A stretch of 64,000 bases of DNA from Bartonella vinsonii subsp. arupensis OK-94-513 (GTDB taxonomy: Bacteria; Pseudomonadota; Alphaproteobacteria; Rhizobiales; Rhizobiaceae), in NCBI RefSeq assembly GCF_000278235.1, contig NZ_JH725037.1, positions 550,487 to 614,486 of the forward strand, read 5' to 3'. The notes beneath the pieces were generated by a model that saw only the letters and a list, made by a program, of their open reading frames with translations, had not been told where the DNA came from and ran no database searches. Within the stretch, counting starts at the first letter, position 1. Each line of letters opens with the position of its first letter. Position numbers and translations under genes: made by a program. Of the stretch, positions 9,582 through 21,839 are shown piece by piece.

Positions 9582-12230
9582 ATGACAATGACAATTGAAC
9601 GTTCTCATTTAAGCGAACGCTATAATCCACGTGCCCGCGAACAAAAATGGCAAGCGATTTGGGATGAAAAAAAGATTTTTCAAACCGCTCAAGAAGACTG
9701 CCGTGAAAAATATTATGTTTTAGAGATGTTCCCTTATCCTTCTGGGCGCATTCACATGGGGCATGTGCGTAATTATGCCATGGGAGATGTTGTTGCGCGC
9801 TATAAACGTGCAAAGGGGTTTAATGTGCTTCATCCTATGGGATGGGATGCTTTTGGTATGCCGGCGGAAAATGCCGCACTGCAAAATAAAATTCATCCCA
9901 AAGCTTGGACTTATCAAAATATTGCGGTAATGCGTGGGCAATTACAAAAATTAGGGCTTTCATTGGATTGGTCGCGCGAGTTTGCTACTTGTGATGTGGA
10001 TTATTACCACCGCCAGCAAATGTTGTTTCTTGATTTCTATCAAAAGGGATTGGTGACGCGTAAAGTGGCCAAGATCAATTGGGATCCCGTTGATCAGACT
10101 GTGTTGGCAAATGAACAGGTTGTTGATGGGCGGGGATGGCGTTCTGGCGCGTTGGTTGAACAGCGTGAATTGACGCAGTGGTTTTTTAAAATTAGTGATT
10201 TTAGTGAAGACCTTTTGGCTGGACTTGAAAAGCTTGATCAATGGCCGGAAAAAGTCCGCACTATGCAAAAAAATTGGATTGGGAAGTCACAAGGTTTACT
10301 CATTCGTTGGGCTTTGAAATCAACAGAGCCTGCCCATGAGGCTTGTGAGACTTTGAAGGAAGTTGTCTGTTATTCAACACGCCCTGATACGCTTTTTGGT
10401 GCTTCTTTTTTGGCGCTCTCTGTTGATCATCCCATTGCGCAAGCTTTAGCGCAAAAGGATAAAGCGCTTAGCGCTTTTATTGAAGAGTGTCGGTGTGGTG
10501 GGACGACAACTGCAGCACTTGAAACAGCGGAAAAACAAGGTTTCCTGACACCTCTTTTGGCTGTTCATCCCTTTGACTCAACGGTGCATATTCCTGTTTA
10601 TATCGCCAATTTTGTGCTTATGGATTATGGGACAGGAGCTGTTTTTGGGTGTCCTGCTCATGATCAGAGAGATTTGGATTTTGCTCGTAAATATCATCTC
10701 CCTGTGCAGCCGGTGGTTTTGCCAAAGGGGATAAGTCCAGAAGATTTTGTGGTTGAAGAAACGGCTTATACGGGCGATGGTGTGATGATCAATTCAGACT
10801 TTTTGAATGGTTTGACACCACAGCAAGCTTTTGAAGCCGCAGCGAAAAGGCTTGAGGGGCAAATGCTTCATGGTCAACCGCAAGGGCAAAAAACGGTGCA
10901 ATTTCGATTGCGTGATTGGGGAATTTCGCGGCAGCGTTATTGGGGATGTCCGATTCCGATAATTCATTGTGACGCTTGTGGGGTTGTTCCAGTGCCTCGC
11001 GCTGATTTGCCTGTTGTGTTGCCTGAGGATGTGACTTTTGATCAGCCAGGTAATCCTCTTGATCGCCATAAAACATGGCAAGCCGTTGCCTGTCCTGTCT
11101 GTGGGCAACAGGCTAGACGTGAAACCGATACTATGGATACATTTGTCGATTCTTCTTGGTATTATGCACGTTTTACCGCGCCTTTTGCGCAAGAACCAGT
11201 CGACAAAAATGCGACAACTGAATGGTTGCCTGTGCAGCAATATATTGGCGGAATTGAACATGCAATTTTACACCTTCTTTATGCACGCTTTTTTATGCGT
11301 GCTATGAAAATGGTGGGGTATGTGACGGTGGATGAGCCATTTAAGGGGCTTTTTACTCAAGGGATGGTGGTTCATGAAACCTATCGGGATGATCAGGGTT
11401 GGGTTTCACCAGAAGAAATTTCCATTGTTGAAAAAGATGGAAAACGTCAAGCTTACAAATTGTCTGATCAAAGTGAAGTGACAATTGGTTTGATTGAAAA
11501 AATGTCAAAATCAAAAAAGAATGTCGTTGATCCTGATGATATTATCGCTTCCTATGGCGCTGATACTGTACGCTGGTTTGTGTTGTCGGATTCTCCTCCT
11601 GAACGGGATGTTATCTGGACAGAATCTGGTGTTGAAGGGGCGCATCGCTTTGTGCAACGTGTTTGGCGCTGTGTGGCTTTAAGTGCTCCAGTGTTAAGAG
11701 AAATTGCACCATGTGCAGGGCATCAGGGAGCAGCTTTGGAGCTCTCAAAAATTGCACATCGCACCCTTTGTGCTGTGGAGGATGATTTGGAAAAATTTGC
11801 CTTTAATCGCGCCATTGCACGCCTTTATGAATTCTTGAATATTATGGCTCCGTTATTAAATAAAGTGGAAAGTGTTGAAGATGAGATGAAGGCAGCTTTG
11901 CGTCAAGCGATGGATTTTTTTCTTGCATTGATTGCACCTATCATGCCTCATTTAGCAGAGGAGTGTCATGCTGTTTTAGGAGGGAAAGCTTTGATTTCTG
12001 AGCTTCCGTGGCCTGTTTATGACCCCGCATTAACTGTTGAAGAATGCTATAGTTTGCCGGTACAGATTAATGGTAAAAAACGTGGTGAGGTGACTGTAGC
12101 AGCAACAGCAAGTGAAGAGATGATTAAAGAAGCTGTGTTAGCTCTTGATTTTGTCCAAGCGCATTTGGTGGAAAAATCAGTCAAAAAAATGATTATTGTT
12201 CCCAAAAGGATTGTAAATGTCGTTGTTTAG
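9582..12230 (+). CDS. leuS: Leucyl-tRNA synthetase
   Basis: The 882-residue class Ia synthetase charges tRNA-Leu. The HIGH-type motif appears as [19 protein letters not shown] near residue 52, the connective editing domain contains [15 protein letters not shown] near 265 and the C-terminal part of the editing site, and the KMSKS motif appears as [15 protein letters not shown] near 640. A zinc-type insert with paired cysteines (CDACG and CPVCGQQ) lies before the catalytic core closes. Length is normal for bacterial LeuRS. Its last 14 bases overlap lptE, an arrangement common in alphaproteobacteria. Two in-frame ATG codons sit at the start (9582 and 9588); either could be used. Confidence 0.97.
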   Translation: MTMTIERSHLSERYNPRAREQKWQAIWDEKKIFQTAQEDCREKYYVLEMFPYPSGRIHMGHVRNYAMGDVVARYKRAKGFNVLHPMGWDAFGMPAENAALQNKIHPKAWTYQNIAVMRGQLQKLGLSLDWSREFATCDVDYYHRQQMLFLDFYQKGLVTRKVAKINWDPVDQTVLANEQVVDGRGWRSGALVEQRELTQWFFKISDFSEDLLAGLEKLDQWPEKVRTMQKNWIGKSQGLLIRWALKSTEPAHEACETLKEVVCYSTRPDTLFGASFLALSVDHPIAQALAQKDKALSAFIEECRCGGTTTAALETAEKQGFLTPLLAVHPFDSTVHIPVYIANFVLMDYGTGAVFGCPAHDQRDLDFARKYHLPVQPVVLPKGISPEDFVVEETAYTGDGVMINSDFLNGLTPQQAFEAAAKRLEGQMLHGQPQGQKTVQFRLRDWGISRQRYWGCPIPIIHCDACGVVPVPRADLPVVLPEDVTFDQPGNPLDRHKTWQAVACPVCGQQARRETDTMDTFVDSSWYYARFTAPFAQEPVDKNATTEWLPVQQYIGGIEHAILHLLYARFFMRAMKMVGYVTVDEPFKGLFTQGMVVHETYRDDQGWVSPEEISIVEKDGKRQAYKLSDQSEVTIGLIEKMSKSKKNVVDPDDIIASYGADTVRWFVLSDSPPERDVIWTESGVEGAHRFVQRVWRCVALSAPVLREIAPCAGHQGAALELSKIAHRTLCAVEDDLEKFAFNRAIARLYEFLNIMAPLLNKVESVEDEMKAALRQAMDFFLALIAPIMPHLAEECHAVLGGKALISELPWPVYDPALTVEECYSLPVQINGKKRGEVTVAATASEEMIKEAVLALDFVQAHLVEKSVKKMIIVPKRIVNVVV

Positions 12231-12807
12231 AAAATTTGTTTTTGTGGGTTTAGCTGGTTTGCTTACGCTTTTGTGCGGGTGCATAGTGGAGCCGCTTTAT
12301 CATGAGGAAACACAGATTTCGACGACAATACGTTCTGTGGATTCCGTTTTTGAGGATTCGTATGTAAAACCAAAAGCTTTGAGTCTTTCCCAAAAACTTG
12401 CTTCCATTGTTGTTGCAGAACCGTCAGATCGTTTTGGTCAAATGGTGCGCAATCATTTGTTGTTCCTTCTTTATGGAAATGGGCGGAAACCTTCTGCTCC
12501 GGCTTATCAATTAGCGTTGCAAACATCCACATTTACACGAAATTCTGTACAAATAGAGATGGATCGCGCTAGGAAAAGAGAGGGACGCCCTTCTGTTGGA
12601 ACCGTGATGGGAAAAGTTTCCTATATCTTGCAAGATATGAAAAATGTTGTGATTGCCGAAAGTACGGTAAGCATGAGTGCATCTTTTGAACGGCTTCGCC
12701 AAGAATATGCAACCTTGCAAGCAGAGGAAGATGCGCAAAAACGTGTGGCTGAAGAATTAGCTGAAGAGATTCTCCTGCTGCTTTCAAAAGATCTTTCACA
12801 TCATTAA
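12217..12807 (+). CDS. lptE: LPS-assembly lipoprotein LptE
   Basis: A 196-residue protein beginning with a basic N-region, a hydrophobic stretch and the lipobox-like LLCGC, so the mature lipoprotein starts at about Cys22. The rest is the weakly conserved LptE fold. LptE is the outer-membrane lipoprotein that plugs and assembles the LptD translocon for lipopolysaccharide. Position after leuS with overlapping frames is the standard alphaproteobacterial location and is a large part of the evidence. In many relatives holA follows; here the next gene is on the opposite strand and its stop codon overlaps this one, so the leuS operon ends here. Confidence 0.82.
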   Translation: MSLFRKFVFVGLAGLLTLLCGCIVEPLYHEETQISTTIRSVDSVFEDSYVKPKALSLSQKLASIVVAEPSDRFGQMVRNHLLFLLYGNGRKPSAPAYQLALQTSTFTRNSVQIEMDRARKREGRPSVGTVMGKVSYILQDMKNVVIAESTVSMSASFERLRQEYATLQAEEDAQKRVAEELAEEILLLLSKDLSHH

Positions 12808-13457
12808 GCGATATTTTGTCCGGTTTTTTGCCAATCTTCTAGAAAGATTTGCAAACCTTTGTCGGTTAAGGGGTGTTTGACTAGTGCTTTTAAGATTTTG
12901 GGTGGGACGGTTGCAACATCCGCACCACTCAAGGCTGCTTCTTTGACATGATTCACGGTGCGGATTGAGGCTGCTAAAATTTGTGTTGCAAAACCGTAGT
13001 TATTATAAATTGTACGAATTTCATGAAGCAGTTTAATGCCATCCATTCCGCAATCGTCGATTCTGCCGATAAAAGGTGAGACAAATGTTGCGCCTGCTTT
13101 TGCGGCTAAGAGAGCTTGATTGGCGGAAAAACAAAGTGTGAGATTTGTTTTTAATCCCTGTGCTGTAAGGGCTTTACAGGCTTTTAATCCATCGAGCGTT
13201 AAGGGAAGTTTGATGCAAATATTATCAGCAATTTTTGCTAAAACAGCTGCTTCTTCCATCATGCTTTCAAATTGAGTTGCTGCAACTTCGGCCGAAACGG
13301 GCCCATCAACGAGAGTACAAATTTCTTTTGTAACTTCAAGAATATTGCGTCCCGATTTGAGTATAAGAGAGGGATTGGTGGTAACACCATCAACAAGGCT
13401 TAAATTTTGTAATTCTCGAATCTCTTCAATATCAGCACTATCCACAAAAAATTTCAT
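12804..13457 (-). CDS. Transaldolase / fructose-6-phosphate aldolase-like protein
   Basis: A 217-residue small transaldolase of the TalC/FSA subfamily. It starts [17 protein letters not shown], followed by the [11 protein letters not shown] motif, the Schiff-base lysine in [15 protein letters not shown] near residue 85, [19 protein letters not shown] near 110, and SPFIGRIDD near 130. The barrel fold forms a lysine imine with sugar phosphates. Sequence alone does not separate transaldolase (pentose phosphate pathway) from fructose-6-phosphate aldolase; because the genome carries transketolase in this window, a transaldolase role in the non-oxidative pentose phosphate pathway is the more likely one. 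Its stop overlaps that of convergent lptE by 4 bases. Confidence 0.9.
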   Translation of the reverse strand: MKFFVDSADIEEIRELQNLSLVDGVTTNPSLILKSGRNILEVTKEICTLVDGPVSAEVAATQFESMMEEAAVLAKIADNICIKLPLTLDGLKACKALTAQGLKTNLTLCFSANQALLAAKAGATFVSPFIGRIDDCGMDGIKLLHEIRTIYNNYGFATQILAASIRTVNHVKEAALSGADVATVPPKILKALVKHPLTDKGLQIFLEDWQKTGQNIA

Positions 13458-13912
13458 ATTCAGCCTCCTTGTTTTTAAGCTTTGTACTTCAAAGCCTCTG
13501 ATGTTTTTCCTGCGTCTGTTATGCGCTTTTGTTTATCGCAAAAGCAAGAGGGAGGATGTATGTTATCCTATGATAAGTTGGATTATAAAGAGGGCAAAAA
13601 TGGGGGATCAGGAAAGCACACAATGTGTGAAGCATTTTGTTTCAATGTTAGTACTTATGGTGTTCTTATGAAATGCTTATAATGTATGAAGCTTATAATG
13701 ATAGAGTTCCATTTGTTATGGAGGAGAAGGCACTCTTTTTTGTGTTTGAGGGGTATGATGAAGGACTTCTTATTTGCTAGCTGTTGTTGAAGGGCATGCA
13801 ATGATAAGGCATGCAAAGGCTTTTTCATAACGCTGTTAAAATAAATTGTAGAGGCGTGGTTTGGATATAGGGGCTATCGTTGATACAAAACTAGTTGGTA
13901 GAAAAGATAAAG
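13458..13912. other. Intergenic region upstream of the transaldolase gene and priA
   Basis: About 455 bases of divergent promoter region. It contains a short direct repeat of GGCATGCAA near 13793-13820 and no credible gene. A ribosome-binding GGAGG-like site for the transaldolase gene lies just above 13457. Confidence 0.4.
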
Positions 13913-16135
13913 ATGGGATCAAAGGTGACAGAGGACGTGACAGAGAAAAAGATTGTTTCCGTTTTGGTACCTCTCCCCGTTTCTCAGGCTTATAGTTATA
14001 AAGTTCCCTCTTCATTGGAGTGTGAAATTGGCAGTTTTGTTCGTGTTCCAGTGATGGGGCGCCAAGTTTGTGGTTTTGTGGTGGATGTTGAAGAGCAGAT
14101 CACACAAGATGGGGGAAAAGCTACAGCTGTGGCGTGTAAAAAACTACGCTCTGTTCTTCATGTTTTTGATTGTCCGCCCTTAAAGGCAGAGATGATGACA
14201 TTTTTGCGTTTTGTAAGCCGCTATACGATGACGCCTTTTGGTCTTGTTGCCCGATTGGTTTTATGTGTGCCGGCTGCTTTAGAACCCGAAGCACAAATGC
14301 TGGGCTTGCGGTATTGTGGAGGAGATGTGGAGCGTCTCACACCAGCGCGGTCACGGATTTTGGAGTTGGTGCGCGATGGTGGAATTTGGACCCGTTCTGG
14401 TTTGGCGCATGCGGCAGGAACTTCTGTTTCTGTTGTTGAGGGGTTGAAAGCGCTTGGAGTGTTTGAAGATGTTATGGTGCCGGCTCCTGCTCTTGTGGCG
14501 TTGCCCAATCCTGATTTTTGTCCCCCTCAGTTGGAAGGAGAGCAGAGTGAAGCAGCACGACTTTTGCGGGAGGGGGTTTTGTCTTCTCAGTTTCAAGTTT
14601 TTTTGCTTGAGGGTGTTACTGGGTCAGGAAAGACAGAAGTTTATTTTGAGGCGGTTGCTCAGGCACTCACAAGTGGCAAGCAGGTTTTGATTTTGTTGCC
14701 AGAAATTGCTTTAACACAACAATTTTTAGATCGGTTTCATGCACGTTTTGGGGCATCCGCAGCAGAGTGGCATTCAGATTTGGCACCACGGCGTCGGGAA
14801 CGTGTGTGGCGGCAAGTTGCAGAAGGACGGGTGCGGGTTGTGGCTGGAGCGCGTTCGGCGCTTTTCCTCCCCTTTCCAGAGCTTGGCTTAATTGTTGTGG
14901 ATGAAGAACATGATAGTGCTTATAAACAAGAAGAGCGCGTTTTTTATCATGCACGTGATATGGCGGTTGCACGGGGCTCTTTCGAGAATTTTCCTGTTAT
15001 TTTATCTTCAGCAACACCATCGATTGAAAGCCAAGCAAATGTTTTGTGGGGACGTTATCAACGGGTCCATTTACCGTCGCGTTTTAACGCGGCGGCACTT
15101 CCGCAGTTGCGGGTGGTTGATATGCGTAAAGGAGGAGTGCAAAAGGGACGTTTTATTTCCTCTGCTCTTGAAGGAGCTCTGACAAAAACGCTCGAGAAGG
15201 GTGAACAGGCGCTGCTTTTTCTCAATCGACGTGGTTATGCACCTTTAACTTTGTGTCGGATTTGTGGACATCGTTTTCAGTGTACAGATTGTTCTAGTTG
15301 GTTGGTTGAACATCGTTTACAAGGGCAGCTTAAGTGTCATCATTGTGGGTATCATCAGCCAATTCCAGAGGCGTGTCCTGAATGTGGGACTTTAGATCAT
15401 CTCGTGGCTTGTGGACCAGGGGTGGAAAGAATTGCTGAGGAAACACAAAAACTTTTTCCACAGGCGCGGTTGTTGATTCTTTCAACCGATCTCAAAGGTG
15501 GAATTGGTCAGTTGCGGCGTGAATTGCAATCGATTGCCAATGGTGAGGTGGACATTATTATTGGTACGCAGCTTGTCGCTAAGGGACACCATTTTCCTGG
15601 GTTATCTCTGGTGGGAGTGATTGATGCTGATCTTGGTCTTGCCAATGGTGATTTACGGGCCGCGGAGCGCACCTTTCAACTCTTGTCTCAGGTTACAGGA
15701 AGAGCAGGGCGTATGGGATTAGAAAGTGTAGGATTATTGCAAACCTATCAACCTGATCATCCAGTGATACAAGCTTTGCTTTCTCAACAATGTGAGGATT
15801 TTTACACGCATGAAATTGCTATGCGGCAACATTATCATTTGCCACCTTATGGGCGGCTTGCTTCTTTGATTGTGTCTTCGGAAAAACGCCAAGCCGCGGA
15901 ACATTATGCACGTGCGTTGCGCCAAGTGGCTCCACGGGAGAAAAATATCTCGGTCATGGGACCAGCAGAAGCACCGTTAGCTCTGATTCGAGGACGTTAT
16001 CGTTTTCGGCTTTTGTTACAGGGACAGCGTTCTTTTGATGTACAAGGATATATTCGTACAATGCTTACAAGTGCCCCTAAAATGCCTTCTTCCGTTCGAG
16101 TTCAGATTGATATTGATCCGCAAAGTTTTCTCTGA
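13913..16135 (+). CDS. priA: Primosomal protein N' (replication restart helicase PriA)
   Basis: A 740-residue superfamily 2 helicase that reloads the replisome at stalled forks. Visible parts are the N-terminal 3' DNA-binding domain (PVSQAYSYKVPSS), Walker A GVTGSGKTEVYFE near residue 240, the DEEH box in VVDEEHD near 330, the paired zinc-binding cysteines (CRICG, CTDC, CHHCG, CPECG) between about 445 and 490, and the C-terminal helicase motifs with QVTGRAGR. An open frame begins at a TTG six codons earlier, but the ATG at 13913 is the better start. Length is normal. The gene is monocistronic. Confidence 0.96.
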   Translation: MGSKVTEDVTEKKIVSVLVPLPVSQAYSYKVPSSLECEIGSFVRVPVMGRQVCGFVVDVEEQITQDGGKATAVACKKLRSVLHVFDCPPLKAEMMTFLRFVSRYTMTPFGLVARLVLCVPAALEPEAQMLGLRYCGGDVERLTPARSRILELVRDGGIWTRSGLAHAAGTSVSVVEGLKALGVFEDVMVPAPALVALPNPDFCPPQLEGEQSEAARLLREGVLSSQFQVFLLEGVTGSGKTEVYFEAVAQALTSGKQVLILLPEIALTQQFLDRFHARFGASAAEWHSDLAPRRRERVWRQVAEGRVRVVAGARSALFLPFPELGLIVVDEEHDSAYKQEERVFYHARDMAVARGSFENFPVILSSATPSIESQANVLWGRYQRVHLPSRFNAAALPQLRVVDMRKGGVQKGRFISSALEGALTKTLEKGEQALLFLNRRGYAPLTLCRICGHRFQCTDCSSWLVEHRLQGQLKCHHCGYHQPIPEACPECGTLDHLVACGPGVERIAEETQKLFPQARLLILSTDLKGGIGQLRRELQSIANGEVDIIIGTQLVAKGHHFPGLSLVGVIDADLGLANGDLRAAERTFQLLSQVTGRAGRMGLESVGLLQTYQPDHPVIQALLSQQCEDFYTHEIAMRQHYHLPPYGRLASLIVSSEKRQAAEHYARALRQVAPREKNISVMGPAEAPLALIRGRYRFRLLLQGQRSFDVQGYIRTMLTSAPKMPSSVRVQIDIDPQSFL

Positions 16136-16266
16136 AAACACTGCAAATGTAATAAGACAATAAAATAATGGGGAGGTTTATTTGCAAGATGCTTGAAGGA
16201 GAGAGAATGAAAAAGTCAATTTCCTGCTTTTTTAAGGGGAACAGAGGTTAATTATTACTCGCTTAT

Positions 16267-16368
16267 ATGTTTGAATTAATACATTTTTTTGTGGCGACAG
16301 CTCTTTTGGTGACGAGCGTTTTGCTTTTATTATCAGTCCGTTTGGGAAATAAAGATAAAGAGACTTGA
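16267..16368 (+). CDS. Possible 33-residue single-helix membrane peptide upstream of the atp operon
   Basis: An ATG-started frame of 33 codons encodes a hydrophobic core (LIHFFVATALLVTSVLLLLS) flanked by a polar tail ending in lysines. The pattern of one membrane helix with a charged C-terminus is what small membrane proteins look like. There is no strong ribosome site, only AT-rich sequence, so it may be chance. It lies between priA and atpH, about 275 bases before the atpH start, and does not correspond to AtpI, which is much longer. Confidence 0.25.
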   Translation: MFELIHFFVATALLVTSVLLLLSVRLGNKDKET

Positions 16369-16642
16369 AAAATCTATCAGGAAATGTCAAAAGAAAATAC
16401 AAGAGAAACTGTGGTTTTGACCTGCATATCTAAGAAACTGTTTTTAAAAATATTTTGAATATTTTATAAGAAATTTTCAGAAAGCATCGATTTGGAGTGT
16501 TGCGAGTCGATTGTGTCTATGCTAGAAACCAAAAAGTTTTTTGTTCCGCGTTTTAAGGAGAAGATTCTTAAAGTTCGGAGTGTCTGATTTATTTCATCTG
16601 ATAATTATCAGAGAGTCGCTCAAGGGAAAGAGGCGGTATTTC

Positions 16643-17227
16643 GTGTCGGATTCATTTTCTCTTATACCGCTGCCATTGGTAGATCAACGCTATGCGCAAG
16701 CACTTTTTGATTTCGTTCAAGAAGCGGGAATCGTTGAAAAGGTTGAAAAGGCAGTGGCATCTTTTTTACTTGTCTTGGATCAAAATGAAGACTTAAAGCG
16801 CTTTGTGCAAAGTCCATTCTTTTCGGTAAAAGAGCAGGTTGAAGTGATGCGTTCTGTTTTTGAGTGCATGAAATTTGATGATAAGGGTGCTGGTCAGATT
16901 TTTGGTGATTTTTTGCGCGTTGTCGTAGTAAACCGTCGGCTTGGTGCTTTGTCTGGTATTTTACATGCTTTTCAACGTCATGTTGCTCTCTCTCGTAAAG
17001 AGAATTCAGCGCAGATTGTTTCTGCTCGTCCATTGAGTTCTCAACAAGAACAAGAATTGCGCGTGGCTTTGGAAGGTGTCGTTGGGGGAAAAGTTTTGCT
17101 ACACACCCTTGTGGATCCAACAATTCTCGGTGGATTGATCATTCGTGTGGGGTCGTCTCAGATTGATACGTCTCTTGCAACAAAATTATCTTCACTTAAG
17201 CTTGCATTGAAAAAAGAGGTCAGTTGA
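16643..17227 (+). CDS. atpH: ATP synthase F1 delta subunit
   Basis: The product is 194 residues from the GTG at 16643, close to the usual 175-190. The frame is open for 34 codons upstream, but those residues do not look like AtpH, and AGGGAAAGAGGCGG stands directly before the GTG. The N-terminal helix bundle begins [11 protein letters not shown] and the C-terminal part carries the [18 protein letters not shown] motif that defines the family. The delta subunit sits on top of the F1 hexamer and ties it to the b-subunit stator. It is the first gene of atpHAGDC; its stop codon shares one base with the atpA start. Confidence 0.95.
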   Translation: MSDSFSLIPLPLVDQRYAQALFDFVQEAGIVEKVEKAVASFLLVLDQNEDLKRFVQSPFFSVKEQVEVMRSVFECMKFDDKGAGQIFGDFLRVVVVNRRLGALSGILHAFQRHVALSRKENSAQIVSARPLSSQQEQELRVALEGVVGGKVLLHTLVDPTILGGLIIRVGSSQIDTSLATKLSSLKLALKKEVS

Positions 17228-18762
17228 TGGATATTAGACCATCTGAAATTTCAAAAATTCTCAAAGAGCAAATCAGAAACTTTGACCAAAAGGCTGAAGT
17301 TTCAGAAATTGGTTGGGTTTTGTCTGTGGGAGATGGTATCGCCCGCGTTTACGGTTTGGATAATGTCCAAGCAGGAGAAATGGTTTCCTTTTCAAATGGT
17401 GTGCGCGGGATGGCGCTGAATTTGGAAATCGATAATGTCGGTGTGGTTATTTTCGGATCAGATCGTGATATTCGTGAAGGGGATACCGTTAAACGGTTAG
17501 GTACTATTGTTGATGTTCCTGTTGGTCCTGCACTCCTTGGCCGTGTTGTTGATGCATTGGGAAATCCTATAGATGGTAAGGGCCCCATTAAAGCAACAGA
17601 GCGTCGTCGTGTGGATGTTAAAGCACCAGGAATTATTCCACGTCAGTCAGTGCATGAGCCAATGTCTACCGGATTGAAAGCTATTGATGCACTTATTCCT
17701 ATTGGACGGGGACAGCGTGAATTGGTGATCGGAGATCGACAAACGGGAAAAACAGCGATTTTGCTCGATACATTTTTAAATCAAAAGCCATTCCACGAAA
17801 AAGGTGCTGGAAAAGACCAAGATAAAGTCTATTGTATCTATGTTGCCATTGGGCAAAAACGTTCAACAGTGGCACAGTTCGTTAAGGTTTTGGAGGAACG
17901 TGGAGCTCTTGAATATTCCATTATTGTAGCAGCTACCGCTTCTGATCCTGCTCCACTACAGTTTATCGCTCCTCTTGCTGGTTGTGCAATGGGTGAGTAT
18001 TTCCGTGATAATGGTCAACATGCTTTGATTGGATATGATGATCTTTCAAAACAGGCAGTTGCTTATCGCCAAATGTCTCTTTTGCTCCGTCGTCCGCCTG
18101 GTCGTGAAGCTTATCCTGGTGATGTCTTTTATCTCCATTCGCGCCTTTTGGAACGGGCTGCAAAGCTCAATGCTGAAAATGGTTCCGGGTCTTTGACAGC
18201 GTTACCCGTTATTGAAACACAAGCAAATGACGTTTCTGCTTATATTCCTACCAATGTGATTTCAATCACCGATGGGCAAATTTTTCTGGAAACCAATTTA
18301 TTCTATCAGGGAATTCGTCCTGCTGTAAATGTTGGTCTTTCTGTCTCGCGTGTTGGTTCTGCTGCACAGATTAAGGCGATGAAGCAGGTTGCTGGTTCAA
18401 TCAAAGGGGAATTGGCACAATATCGCGAAATGGCAGCTTTTGCGCAATTTGGTTCCGATTTGGATGCCTCAACGCAGCGTCTTTTAAATCGTGGGGCGCG
18501 TTTGACAGAGTTGTTGAAGCAGCCGCAATTTTCTCCGCTCAAAACGGAGGAACAGGTTGTTGTTATTTTTGCCGGTGTGAATGGTTATCTTGATTCCTTG
18601 GCAGTTTCTGATGTTTCTCGATTTGAGCAGGGGCTGTTGACTCTCTTCCGGAGTGATCACCAAGATCTTTTGAAAGCAATAGCAGATCAAAAGCAGATAA
18701 CCGATGAGCTTAAGGAGAAGTTAAACACTGTCCTTAAGAGTTATGCGAAGAATTTTTCGTAA
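17227..18762 (+). CDS. atpA: ATP synthase F1 alpha subunit
   Basis: The 511-residue non-catalytic nucleotide-binding subunit, of the usual length. It starts [16 protein letters not shown], has the P-loop GDRQTGKTA near residue 170, the conserved [10 protein letters not shown] loop near 200 and the alpha/beta signature [14 protein letters not shown] near 365. Three alpha subunits alternate with three beta subunits in F1, using the proton gradient to make ATP. I chose the ATG at 17227, which overlaps the atpH stop as TGATG, over a TTG one codon earlier; AGAGGTC precedes it. It lies second in the operon. Confidence 0.97.
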   Translation: MDIRPSEISKILKEQIRNFDQKAEVSEIGWVLSVGDGIARVYGLDNVQAGEMVSFSNGVRGMALNLEIDNVGVVIFGSDRDIREGDTVKRLGTIVDVPVGPALLGRVVDALGNPIDGKGPIKATERRRVDVKAPGIIPRQSVHEPMSTGLKAIDALIPIGRGQRELVIGDRQTGKTAILLDTFLNQKPFHEKGAGKDQDKVYCIYVAIGQKRSTVAQFVKVLEERGALEYSIIVAATASDPAPLQFIAPLAGCAMGEYFRDNGQHALIGYDDLSKQAVAYRQMSLLLRRPPGREAYPGDVFYLHSRLLERAAKLNAENGSGSLTALPVIETQANDVSAYIPTNVISITDGQIFLETNLFYQGIRPAVNVGLSVSRVGSAAQIKAMKQVAGSIKGELAQYREMAAFAQFGSDLDASTQRLLNRGARLTELLKQPQFSPLKTEEQVVVIFAGVNGYLDSLAVSDVSRFEQGLLTLFRSDHQDLLKAIADQKQITDELKEKLNTVLKSYAKNFS

Positions 18763-18782
18763 TGAATTGATGGAATGCTTGA

Positions 18783-19694
18783 ATGGCGTCGTTGAAGGAT
18801 CTGAGAGACCGTATCGCCTCGGTTAAGGCAACCCAGAAGATTACAAAAGCTATGCAAATGGTTGCAGCAGCGAGGTTGCACCGTGCGCAAGAAGCAGCCG
18901 AATCTGCACGCCCTTATGCTACGCGGATGGCTGCTATTTTAGCCAATGTTGCTGCTGATGTTGATGGAATCGATGCTCCCCCTCTCATGTGTGGGACTGG
19001 TCGTGATGATGTGCATCTTTTGGTGGTCTGTACGGCTGAGCGCGGATTGTGTGGTGCTTTTAATGTGCAAATTGCCCGTTGTGCTCGCGAAAAAATTAAG
19101 GCACTCCTTGCTGCCGGTAAAATCGTCAAAATTTTGACCGTGGGTAAAAAGGGAGCAGATATTTTATCACGCGATTACAAAACGTTGATGATTGATCACA
19201 TTGATTTGCATTCTGTAAAGCGCATTGGTTTTACAGAAGCAGCGATGATTAGCCAGCGGGTTATTGATTTGTTCAATGAGGGTGCATTCGATGTTTGTAC
19301 GCTCTTTTATTCTGAATTTGTTTCGGTGATCAATCAACGTCCAACTGCTTTTGGTTTGATCCCTATGATTTCTTCCAAAGAGTCTCTTGAAACAAAAGAG
19401 ACTGTTGAGAAAAATGATAAAAACGCAGATTTACAATCGATTGTTTATGAATATGAGCCCGATGCAGCTTCTCTTTTAGAGACACTCGTACCGCGCAATC
19501 TTTCAGTACAAATCTTTCGGGCTTTGCTTGAAAATGTCGCGGGTGAGATGGGTGCAAAGATGACAGCTATGGATAATGCATCTCGTAATGCGGGTGAAAT
19601 GATTAATAAATTGACGGTGGCTTATAATCGTCAGCGTCAGGCACAAATCACAACAGAGTTGATCGAAATTATTGCGGGCGCAGAAGCGCTTTAA
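18783..19694 (+). CDS. atpG: ATP synthase F1 gamma subunit
   Basis: A 303-residue central-stalk subunit. The N-terminal helix [27 protein letters not shown] and the C-terminal helix with [15 protein letters not shown] form the rotor coiled coil, and the middle is a Rossmann-like domain. The family motif [15 protein letters not shown] closes the protein. An insertion rich in Lys, Glu and Thr near residues 200-215 is a variable region in alphaproteobacteria. The gamma subunit rotates within the alpha-beta hexamer and couples proton flow to catalysis. It lies 20 bases after atpA and 19 bases before atpD. Confidence 0.97.
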   Translation: MASLKDLRDRIASVKATQKITKAMQMVAAARLHRAQEAAESARPYATRMAAILANVAADVDGIDAPPLMCGTGRDDVHLLVVCTAERGLCGAFNVQIARCAREKIKALLAAGKIVKILTVGKKGADILSRDYKTLMIDHIDLHSVKRIGFTEAAMISQRVIDLFNEGAFDVCTLFYSEFVSVINQRPTAFGLIPMISSKESLETKETVEKNDKNADLQSIVYEYEPDAASLLETLVPRNLSVQIFRALLENVAGEMGAKMTAMDNASRNAGEMINKLTVAYNRQRQAQITTELIEIIAGAEAL

Positions 19695-19707
19695 ACGGAA
19701 AAGGTAA

Positions 19708-21330
<1,623 letters not shown>

Positions 21331-21402
21331 GAAGAAATCTGTAACGAATGCTTGTTGTAGAAAGGACAAGAGGTCTTTGTATCGAGCTTCGTGGAGGTTA
21401 CT

Positions 21403-21816
21403 GTGGAAAACAATAGAGTAGAGTGTTTTTTATTTGAGCTTGTGGCGCCTGAAAAACTTGTGTTTTCAGAACAAGTGGTATCTGTTGTTCTTCCTTCTGC
21501 ATCAGGGGCTCTAACAGTTATGGCGCATCATGCGCCCTTGGTGACAAGCATTGTTTTGGGGAGTGTTCGTGTTCTCACTTCTTCAGGGGAAAAGCTGTTT
21601 GCTGTTTGTGGGGGCGTTGCAAATATTACCTTTTCGGGCTGCTCGCTTTTAGTAGAGAAAGTGGTGGCGGTTGAGCATCTTTCTTTTGATACTTTGGAAC
21701 AGCAGATTTTGCAGGTTCGAGCAATATTAGAAGGCATTTCAAGTGATGAGGCAAATCGTAAGGTAGAAGAGTTTTTCCATCAACTAGCAGCTGGCGCTGG
21801 AGTGACAGAGGCGTAA
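21403..21816 (+). CDS. atpC: ATP synthase F1 epsilon subunit
   Basis: A 137-residue subunit with the N-terminal beta-sandwich (FELVAPEKLVFSEQV, then VVLPSASGALTVMAHHAPLVT) typical of epsilon and a short C-terminal helical hairpin. Epsilon belongs to the rotor and can inhibit ATP hydrolysis. I chose the GTG at 21403 because GGAGG stands five bases before it; an in-frame GTG at 21391 would place the start inside that ribosome site. It is the last gene of the operon; the exporter gene that follows starts 23 bases after its stop, so some read-through is possible. Confidence 0.93.
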   Translation: MENNRVECFLFELVAPEKLVFSEQVVSVVLPSASGALTVMAHHAPLVTSIVLGSVRVLTSSGEKLFAVCGGVANITFSGCSLLVEKVVAVEHLSFDTLEQQILQVRAILEGISSDEANRKVEEFFHQLAAGAGVTEA

Positions 21817-21839
21817 AGGATTATACAGGAAAAGGCGAC

